From Acanthosoma haemorrhoidale (taxonomy: Eukaryota; Arthropoda; Insecta; Hemiptera; Acanthosomatidae): 64,000 bases of DNA. Position 1 is the stretch's first letter. Each line of letters opens with the position of its first letter. A program made the position numbers and the translations under genes. The stretch lies in assembly GCA_930367205.1 (NCBI GenBank), contig OV884011.1, positions 142,287,937 to 142,351,936 of the forward strand, written 5' to 3'. The notes below the pieces were generated by a model. It had not been told where the DNA came from, made no database searches, and saw only the letters and a program-made list of their open reading frames with translations. Of this stretch, positions 45,543-54,652 are shown piece after piece.

Positions 45543-45955
45543 TTTGTCATTAGCTAAGATTTTTGTTAGTTAAAAAAAAAGAAAATAATAAATAAAATAC
45601 GTAGTGCCGGTGGGATTCCAGTGGCGAGTCACCGGTCTTGGCTCTGAGCCACCTATCAGGTCTGGCTCTGAGCCACCTATCAGGTCTGGCTCAGAACGGC
45701 TATGTATCGTGAACGACGACTGATGCCTCAGTCAAGATGGCCGACTACTCTCTCCGATGTCACTATTATTTACACTTTACACCAATGTACTAGCGATCTA
45801 CTCACTTATTGAGGGCTCCCTCGTGGCCACCTCACTTAAGTTGCCAGTTGACACAATCCCAAAGACGAAAAAGGGTCTATAACGGTAGTTATCGGTATTG
45901 ATTTGGAGAGCGATAGTTGTACGTGGTTGTTAATAGTAGCGCATGCGCAGAAACT
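45543..45955 (-). promoter_or_regulatory. LINE copy 2 5' untranslated region with NRF1- and YY1-type motifs
   Basis: The palindrome GCGCATGCGC (45939-45948), within CTGCGCATGCGCTA on the minus strand, starts about 7 bases from the element's 5' end and is a textbook NRF1/Erect-wing site. CAAGATGGCCGA at 45733-45744 on the plus strand is a YY1/Pleiohomeotic-type site and reads antisense to the element. A 24-base unit (GGCTCTGAGCCACCTATCAG plus GTCT) is duplicated at 45640-45687. The tRNA-like T arm seen in copy 1 is degraded here, while the A-box-like TGGCTCAGAGCC is doubled. Function is inferred only from motif similarity. Confidence 0.55.
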
Positions 45956-46019
45956 AGGGTAAATACTGAGCATATTATCTTTCCGTTCTATTTTTCAAAT
46001 ATTATTGCAACGTTTCAAA

Positions 46020-46605
46020 CCTCCCTCTCATCAGTATTTAACAGGAAATTTTCTACCCATGAAAAATTACAAATTAGCCCAATTTGTAACTAAAAAATGT
46101 TTGGATTATTAAAAATTCCCTACATTCTTGAACTCATCCCTTCCAAATACATGAAATTCCATCGAAACCTATCCATTACCATAACCATAATCCCCTAGCA
46201 TAGTTATTACAGTCCGCTACACAACCCTATTAGCTTCCTCGGAGACTAAAGCGGCAGTACACTTGTAACCTGTAACCTCCTATAAATACATGACAGGGGG
46301 AGTCCTGGAAATAGCCAATTTCTCTAATCATGTACTGAGCATCTGTGGCTATTACGCACTATTAAAGAATCCTATGACGCCTCTGATGGAGAAGCGTTGG
46401 AAACTTCACAAGAATCTGCCTCCTCTTTCGCATGCGAGGGAGGTGACAACTATGTGGATTAGGGAGGTCTCTGAGCTGTTTGTAAATACTGTATCAATAA
46501 GCAATTTAATGAAAACTTGTAAATATGGTATGAATGAGAACGTTGAACTAAAATTACTTTAGGCAGATTGTAAGTTTATCATAATAAAGTTTTTTTTATT
46601 CTAAC
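46020..46605 (+). pseudogene. jockey-like LINE fragment: ORF2 end and 3' region, opposite orientation
   Basis: Begins with the same non-coding block CAGTATTTAACAGGAAATT... (46027-46092) found at 37573. It goes on to a C-terminal ORF2 stretch reading IPYILELIPSKYMKFHRNLS in frame (46110-46185) and the 3' region with GAGGGAGGTGACAAC (46436-46450), AGGCAGATTGTAAGTTTATC (46562-46581) and tail. It lies 65 bases from the 5' end of copy 2, head to head, and is more decayed. Truncated sister-subfamily copy. Confidence 0.75.
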
Positions 46606-46877
46606 TTAACCTAAAAAGATACTTTTTCATACGCACATGTTGTGACATATTTATTGGTATCAATTTATTATTTGTAAAATAGTTTAATGATCTTTATTTG
46701 AAAAATTACAATTTGCTGGCTCAGTATTATTAATTGGAATTCAAGAATTCATTAATACTAAGGCGCTTCACAGACGACCTGAATTGGTTTGTCTGACTGT
46801 ACCATTCACAAAATCGGGTCTCGGGGCTCCACCGTCCTAATCTACAGTCTTCACACAGGTTTATACGACATATGACA

Positions 46878-46926
46878 TTGCTCCTAAGGTGATCATATAA
46901 GGCATATAATCATCTATAAGGAGCAA
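46878..46926. repeat. short palindrome
   Basis: TTGCTCCTAAGGTGATCATAT and ATAATCATCTATAAGGAGCAA are imperfect inverted copies around a GGC-containing centre, giving a 49-base stem-loop. No coding or transposon signature is attached. Could be a mini-foldback or a binding palindrome. Confidence 0.5.
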
Positions 46927-49900
46927 CAAACGAACAATTCAAATTCATGCCAACAATCATACAACTTGTACATGCAGATTTTGCCTAGGAGCCAGGGGGC
47001 CCAAAAAATTAAGGTATACTCGTATTCCCATTACTCGGGACCGTCAGAGTCAGAAGACACAAACAGCATACATGCGGTCATAAATTATGCGCAAGTACAT
47101 AAACCAGGAAACTTAGAAGCTTTCACATTATACCAGACCATCTTTTAAGATTTAGGAAGTTACCTACCATAAATTCAAGTGGTCTGGGACTTTCTGAAAA
47201 ATCCAAAATTGAACATAGGCATTTCCCCTTGGAACACCTGCTTAGGCTTTTTGATTTTCTTCTGCTTACACTAGTAAGTTTTTATTAACTGTTTATAAAT
47301 TTTTTTAATCTCCTAATTCCGAAAATCAGAGATCTCAACCATAACCATAAAACATGTTATGTATGCAATAAAAAGATTCGCGATATACAAACGAACATTA
47401 TTTTACTACGTAATTACATTCTATGATTGCGTATTGAACATGTTACACTAAATATATCTAACAATATATAAGCTCTACTTTTCGAAAACAAGGGTCAATA
47501 AACTTTGGATCTTCGGAACAATCCTTCCCCAATCCAATCTCGCTAGATACCTTTTTCTAGACCACAATGTTCCACTCAATCTTGTCAAAAGAGCTCTTTA
47601 CTCAAGGATACTTTAGATTATAAAATTATGGATAATACTGTGACAGGAAAATTATTTTTAGTAATATATATAAAACAATTATTGAGAATTAGGTATGTTA
47701 TAAGTTATATATAACATATCTATTTCCTTCAATATTGCAGTCAATGTAATCCTTCTTTGAACTATTTAAAGTTAATATATTTTCGAATCGAAAAACAAGT
47801 GATGTAATGAAGCAAAAATGAAATATTGATAACTAATAATTTAAATCTAGAAAAAAATAAAGCGAGAAGCGTTTACATATATTAATTTTATAATACTAGT
47901 ATTTAAAATTTATTTTAGTTCTGAAATAGTAGAATATATATTTTTTATACTTTTCATAAGAAAGTGTAGTGGCATTAGCAGTAAAGTACACAGTGGCACC
48001 AAGGAAACCGACTTATTCTAAAAGGTTCCACTAGATTTAAAAGTTCAAGTGTGGTTATAATCACATCAACAACAATGCTTATAACACTAATAATTATTAT
48101 TGTTTTTCGTGTACTTCTGCAGAAATCGTGAATCTGAAACACCATCAACTGAATACAGGAAGTGTACATTGTATTTTTACTATGGCAAATTACTTTATTG
48201 AATTAATTAATTAAAAGCATCATATTTTAGTGATCTAGGTTAAGAATAAAAGTGTTATTTTTTTTCGTAAAATGGTTGGGTGAATCGACCTAATTATATT
48301 TCGAGTTTAGTATTAACCAGTATACGAATTGTAGAAACTTGTTCAGAATTGTAACAAATACTGTATGCAAATAAAAAGTAGGTTAATTTATATTATAATT
48401 CAATTTCACATTTTATCCCTTGTATCGGTTGCCTTGAGAGTAGTATTGTTATAATTGTAACAAGTAATATTTTTAATGAGTAAAAATAATTACATCCATA
48501 TTGTTTATCTTTTTATGCTACTATCATCATGCTTTCTAAAAGAATTTGTTGCGAAAACAATAAATTAGTACTAAATATGTTTTTGGGAATTGCAAGTGGA
48601 ATTGTTGTATTTTTATCACAGTAGATAAAAGCCGTTTCATATTACCTACCCTTAAGCTTTAAGCTAGACATAAAAAATGCAAATTAAGCCCACAACATTG
48701 ATGCATGATGGGGGCTCATATAAGCATGTTTTCTCACTTAATTATGAATGGCCGGGAGACAATCAAGGGTGGTTATCGAGTGCCTGCTTCGTCGGTGTTT
48801 AGTCCTGTTTCCCTTTCCGCTATTCCTCAAATCGAATACTGCCCATAAAGAAGAAAAAATAAAAATTAAGGCAGCCTATATTTGTGGCTCCAGTGATGAC
48901 AAAGAAACATCACTTTAACACCCCCGCCCCCCCCCCCACTCTCCCTTCAAATGAAGCATTCTTTTTATCTTTCCGACGGCCCTGTGTGCCTTCTTCTCCC
49001 CCATTTTTTATTCTTACTAGTTCTTTTTTCATTATTCAACTTCTCCCATTTCCGCAGTCGTTCTAAGGATTTACGAGAAGTCAACAGATTATACTTTCCT
49101 TTTATTTATGGTATAACTGCTCCGAGAGCTGGGAAGAGATTGGGCTAACAAACACTGCAACAAGTCGGGAGCAAATAACACGTTTTTTCATGACAATAAA
49201 ATCTCAACTTGTGAGTCAAAGTTACCCGGCCAATGTATTTCGTTACGAAGTTTACACCATGGCACTTATTTTTTTTTTTCTCTCTGGAATGAAAAACTTT
49301 TAAATATTAACCTTATGCCAGGTTATACTGTATAATAATTTCAATGGACGAAAGTTTATGTGTACTTTAGTTCACAATTGTTTATTAATACTTGTACATT
49401 TCATACTAGTTTTCAATAAAATATGTACTTCACGATAACTTACTGATCAAGTGATGCATTTAGTGCAGTACTACCCAGGGTAATTAGTACATTGGAGGAT
49501 CAATGCCTTCAATAGCTTTATGAAATGTTCGGAACGCAATACAGCTAATGCGACACTTTCATTGAGGATTCATACTATAATTTTTTTTTTAATTATACCT
49601 CATTTATTAATATTTCCAATCTGCAGTATTATTATTTTTTGTTTTATTTCTGCAGGTCGTTAGACCCGATAAGTAAAATGTCGTATTCCGTAGGATTTAA
49701 CACCATGCCAGGATATGATTTCTTAAACTTTTTTTTTCAAAAAAACTTACAATATTTTGCCATTCCGATTTTCGTAACATTAACTATTTTTTTTCAACTT
49801 TTTACCACATTTCCTTGAACCATGAATTTTATTTTTGAAAATAAACATTTAGCAGCTCAAATTTTACGAATATTGAAAAATCAAATTCATGAACATTATT

Positions 49901-50115
49901 GAAATTAAACACCTTACAATAGCAAATGCTTGGGCACTGTCAAAGCACCCCCAAGTTGGTTGTCCTTTTATGAATTCTATAAACTAGGTCTTTAAATGGG
50001 TGTAAAGATTTATATAATAGATTATTAAGATTTTTAATACTATCGTAAAATTTTATTTGTGTTGAATATATTCTCAATTGACTATTAAATATTTCAAAAA
50101 CCTTTTATTTTACAT

Positions 50116-50440
50116 TTAGAATATGTGATGAACCAAATAAACTAATATTTTACTTGGCGCTCCTTATATTTTCTGCAGCTTTGCCACGTTTTATACAGCA
50201 TATGAAGTTATACAAATGGCTAACCTATATGATTCAATTATATAATGCAATTATTTTTACATATAACTTTTATTTTATATTTGCAATGTTTAGAATATGT
50301 GATGAACTAAATAAAGCAAACTTTCACTTGGTGTCCATTATATTGTCTTTACTACTGCTACGTTCTACACAGTAGATGCAGTTATACAACTGGATAAGAT
50401 ATTTAATGCATTTATATAATGCATGTATTTTGAAATTTGA
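50116..50440 (+). repeat. two diverged tandem units of about 174 bp
   Basis: TTAGAATATGTGATGAAC starts both units (50116 and 50290). Similarity continues through CACGTTTTATACAGCATATG / TACGTTCTACACAGTAGATG and the TTATACAACTGG...TATATAATGCA end. Period 174 bases, with many substitutions but collinear. It looks like a satellite or minisatellite remnant. The units happen to be open in one frame for 73 codons, but the encoded sequence is not recognisable. Confidence 0.65.
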
Positions 50441-52843
50441 AGGTAATACGCTCACTCTTCGGACAGATTGTAGGCCAGAACTAACTTATCCTATGTTCCC
50501 CTTAGAACCTGTTACTATCAATGTGAGAAGAGCGGTGGAGTTATGGTGTAAAACACCGGCTTTTAAATTCAATGAATGAACCCTTAAAATCTCTTTCCCA
50601 ATCTTAAAAAAGACTCGATTGTCTGATTTGATACGGTTTGCTAAATTCGTTTTACTCAATCATTTATTAGGGGAAAAAAATAGGCAAAGTCCAATAAATA
50701 TCTCCCGATTTTGCTTCTTGAATACAATCATCTAGGATCAACTATTTAATAAGGAAGCCTTTTATGTAGTATTACATTTAAGTGCTGGTATGTGTGAGCA
50801 TGTATTATTTAATTAATTTACGAGTTTTAATGAAAGAGAGTTGTGGTAGAACGGTAAATAAAGAAGGAGACACCTCGGAAAGCATAAATAATCAGTTTAA
50901 TCTCGAAGCGAGCGCTAGAGCTGTACATATGAAATTTCATCAAGGGAGTTTACTCAACTAATCGTGCTTCCAGTCGAGCTGCTACCAATGTAGGCGGCGG
51001 TACTTACAGATTGCGGTCGCCCCGCTAAAAGCCGGCGGGCTGAAGTATCTAACTGCCGCTCAGATGTTAAGTTCCAATCAAGCATTCTCAGGCGAAGTGC
51101 ATACTCCTGGAGGACTTCCGCCAATGTGCAGGAGCCCTTTCATTACGGAAATTAGTCATTCGGGCTGGAAGTATTTTCTGGATTGGTCTTTCTTATTTCA
51201 ATCATCTAAAAGCTCTTAACTGAGAGTTATCGGAAGGATGCTGCTTCACAATGAAACTTAGACTTTTATAAAATTAAAATGTAAAACAAATAATATACAG
51301 AGAAAAAATTATATAAACTAATTGTTTTTTTCATAACAAATTATAAGCTTTTTATTTCTAAAAAGGTTATTTGTTTTGTCCAGCATTAATAATTATTATT
51401 TGAGAGCTCATTCATGCTATATAAACAATGCCAATGACTCAATATGTACAGTCAAATTCACACCAACCGTCATTCAATACCAAGATACAAAATCTGCCAT
51501 GTACTTGTCCCTGAAGATTTCCTAGTGTAGCTGGTGGGTAATAGGTGAAAACGAAGCTTTCTCCGTTCCAACCCATTTTCAGAAAATTAAATACTACATA
51601 TATTCTGAACTAAAAAATCTTGAAATTTTCTGCAAACTAGACAGACATTTATAAGAATAATTCATTATTTTTTCTAAACTTCTGGTTGTTATCCAAAAGC
51701 AAAAAAAAATAATACGGATTTTTACGACCACTAACGCAGACGTTCATACAAGCGGCATTAATACTTCAATCACGAGTAATAGAGATCGGGAAAATTATTA
51801 CGATGATCAAATGTTGGATGAACAGGTAGTAAATCGTTGCCTGCTCGCTCAGACACTGACTGTTCCGAAAACATATCCACCCACTACACTCCATAAGGAT
51901 TTAGATATTTTATATTTCAAATATTAGAGATGTTGCTGGCAAGATTAGTCTAGTTCAGGTAGTAAAAGACTAAAAAACTGGTACTTTAATCACCGTGGTC
52001 GGAGATTACCTGGTACCAAATGTAGAGTCCATCCCTTTGGGCTTGGCGATATAAGTTTCCAGAAATGAAAGTGTTTAACAATTAATTTTGTAGTTGCTTT
52101 CGATTTTTTGTCATTTACCTTACCGCGTTAAAATATTACTTTAATCACTCTAGTACCAAACTGTGACAGTATGTTTTGTAGATGCAGTGGTATTTTCTGG
52201 TGTTGGAAGCATTGCTAGTGGTACAAGCTTAACTAACACCCAGGCAAAATTTTGTGCCATGATAAGAAAAAAATTTGGCTATTCATCAATTTTATTTCTA
52301 TACCGATTGTATTTTTAAACAAATATATACGTATGCTTTGAATATAGTGAATATATTCAACAACACATACAGAACTTCACGAGTCTATTTTAAATGCGTG
52401 TGAAAAATGAAATACCAATATAGACTCTTCCTCGGGATATAGATAGAGATAAATGGATATTAAGATATTGAAGTCCACAAGGCCATGTTGAGCCATTACA
52501 ACCATGGCTGCAGGGGTTATAAGTAAATTGTGAAGCACATTTTCGTTCACAATAAGCAATGAAAGTTATTTGTTTTATAATTACAGTATCGTATCATTAA
52601 AGGGCATTAAATGTAAATTAGTCATTGGATAAGAGAATACAGTTGAAAGTGCTAACTATACCGGGAACAAGAGGTTTAATTTATAATCGGTGGGCTGACA
52701 GGACAGGCTGCAGTAATGAGGGATTCATGTCTCACGTCTGAGAGTACGTGCGCCCCCCTGCAAGTTTAAAACGTTATCTCCAACTGTCACCCCCCAGGAT
52801 CCCAACTCAAATAGTGACTATTTTTTTTACTTTTCCACCTCAG

Positions 52844-52948
52844 GCGCTGTTCGGAGACGACCCGGGCCCGTCCCGTACAAGCCCTCGAAGGGAGCCGAAG
52901 AACTTTGCCGTGGCAAACAGCAGCTACCCCAGGGAGCAGTATTACCAT
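52844..52948 (+). other. candidate internal exon of a host gene (35 codons)
   Basis: A GC-rich 105-base segment is bounded by a strong acceptor (a pyrimidine tract, TTTTTTTTACTTTTCCACCTCAG, ends at 52843; a branch-point-like GTGAC is at 52814-52818) and a donor GTAAAC at 52949. It is open in the phase that starts exactly at the acceptor, and reads ALFGDDPGPSRTSPRREP followed by KNFAVANSSYPREQYYH. Length is a multiple of three, so the exon would be phase-neutral. The composition differs sharply from the AT-rich flanks. I do not recognise the protein. The Pro/Ser/Arg-rich sequence suggests a disordered or cytoplasmic segment. No neighbouring exons were found. Confidence 0.35.
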
Positions 52949-54262
52949 GTAAACTTCAAACTCGAGTTTAATACCAAATAGGTTTCAGAGCCTCCTACAA
53001 CTTCCCTTCTTAATGCCACTTCTTCGGCAAGGCAAATATTTTCGTTGGGACAGACCCCACCTGGTCAAACAACGTGTCTCCATGTGCGTCCCGGGGATTT
53101 CATAAGGAACCGTTATTTTATATGAAGTTTTCCTCACTAAGCGACATTTTATTGAAGCTTTCTTGCAGGTGTGAATAATTACAGTGTTAATCCTTTGTGA
53201 GTTTACTCCATGTTTTGCACTCTGTGAGCATAACACAGCACCTAATTTATCTATGTCGAGGCTTGGGATAGGGGGGCGCAGTGTAAACATTAAACCAGTG
53301 ATCTTATCAAATCTATTTTGAGAGATGATAATATTTCCAAATATTTAATACATAATATTAATATTCTTGACGACAAACACTGTACTTATGTCACTGTTTA
53401 TAAGAGTTAATATTTTTTATCCAAATATTAAATAAATAATAATACTGTCTTCTAGGGATTCCGCTTATGATGTAACAATCAGAAGCAAACACATCAATTC
53501 GTAGCTGAGTATACCTCGTTTACACACAGGGAAATAAAGCATAACTGAGGATTAGACAATTTGTGGGCGGGTAGGTAGGAAAGTACTCAGAACCGGTTGT
53601 GTAGAGAATCACTTAACATGGCCAACTTTGCTGATGCCGTATCAACTCCACTTACCACCACCTTACCAAATACTTACCCAATATCAACTAACCTACAGTG
53701 GCAATGTCTTGTAGTAAAGTGCTATACCCAAGTAAGACATAAATAGCCACATCAACCACAAGTTGACCACGCTAATGTAAACTCCATTTCAATAGATCAT
53801 TCGGCCTAAATCCTCATACACATCAATCAGATCGGGACCTAACCTTTAGGTATAGATTTAGATACAGATTGAGTTTCTTAATGGGAGAAATTGGTTTCCT
53901 GCTACGCTTCCATGTGTCAACTATAAAAACATCTCTTGTTTAATATAATTTCTACAAAGAACAATCGGAGGAAAACATTATAATCTTAAAGCCACCATGT
54001 AATAACGAATGCTGACGAATAATGGAATCAAAATACTACTCAAAATAGAACTCACGACTATAACTTTGTTATTTACAAAATATAATAGGGAGAACGTTAT
54101 TTACGATAAATTGGCCCAAAAATATCTTGCTACGAGACAATAGCGCATTCTGACATTGTTTATTGACACTCCTGAGGCTGGCCTACAAGTTGAAACCACC
54201 CTAAAAAAAATCAGCACTTATAGAAATTTAAATACGTAGGTTTTATTTCATATATATATATA
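52949..54262. other. intergenic, no gene recognised
   Basis: AT-rich. A 101-codon minus-strand open stretch at 52985-53290 has no family resemblance and is probably chance. The last bases are a TA dinucleotide run into which the LTR element inserted. Confidence 0.45.
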
Positions 54263-54600
54263 TGTAAAGAAAATGTATTTCTTTAATTTGAATTAGCACG
54301 CCGCACCAACGTAGATAATGCAGGCGTTGAAGAGAATGATACTAGCGTTATCAGCAGGGAGGTTACGTGAGTGTTAGGCAAGCAGTGAAAGCAAGCTAAA
54401 CTTAATATTTGACTTTATTATTTGTTATTATAAAACAAACCGAATCGACAGGAGAATAAACATTGAATGTCGTTTCTTTGTTTTACAGGTATGACTTTAT
54501 ATTTTATTTGTAAACCCGTAAAGTAATTAACAATTAAAGGAAAATAAACTTTGTTTTACAGAGCAACACAACCTTGTTTTTCTGTCGTCCCTAAGAACCA
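54263..54600 (+). repeat. 5' LTR
   Basis: 338 bases. AT-rich second half. Two TTTGTTTTACAG stretches (acceptor-like) lie at about 54477-54488 and 54551-54562. An AATAAA lies near 54456, so the R/U5 boundary probably falls within the central third. No obvious TATA box was singled out. The end is called at CA because of the usual TG...CA rule, although the shared sequence continues as TTATA. Confidence 0.85.
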
Positions 54601-54652
54601 TTATAAAACGACATTCCCGTTTAAATTACAAGGGTTATAAGAAAATTATAAA

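Larger units (their letters stand above)
41198..45967 (-). mobile_element. full-length jockey-like LINE, copy 2, nearly intact, with 12-bp TSD
   Basis: Body about 41210-45955 on the minus strand. AGGGTAAATACT occurs at 41198-41209 and 45956-45967, and the similarity continues imperfectly for several more bases. The order is 5' region (45543-45955), ORF1 (44214-45542), one UAA, ORF2 (41527-44213), and 3' region (41210-41526). The only visible coding break is a 4-base deletion near 42270 in ORF2 relative to copy 1. It is closely related to copy 1, more so in ORF2 than in the 5' and ORF1 parts. Immediately outside its 5' end lies an oppositely oriented LINE fragment (46020 on). Confidence 0.9.
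46606..52843. other. intergenic with small hairpin and a diverged tandem duplication
   Basis: AT-rich with no recognised gene. The features at 46878-46926 and 50116-50440 are listed separately. GC-richer patches lie at 48690-48800 and 50940-51190. The latter contains short GCCGGC/GGCGGC stretches without coding signature. A C run sits at 48920-48940. Confidence 0.45.
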
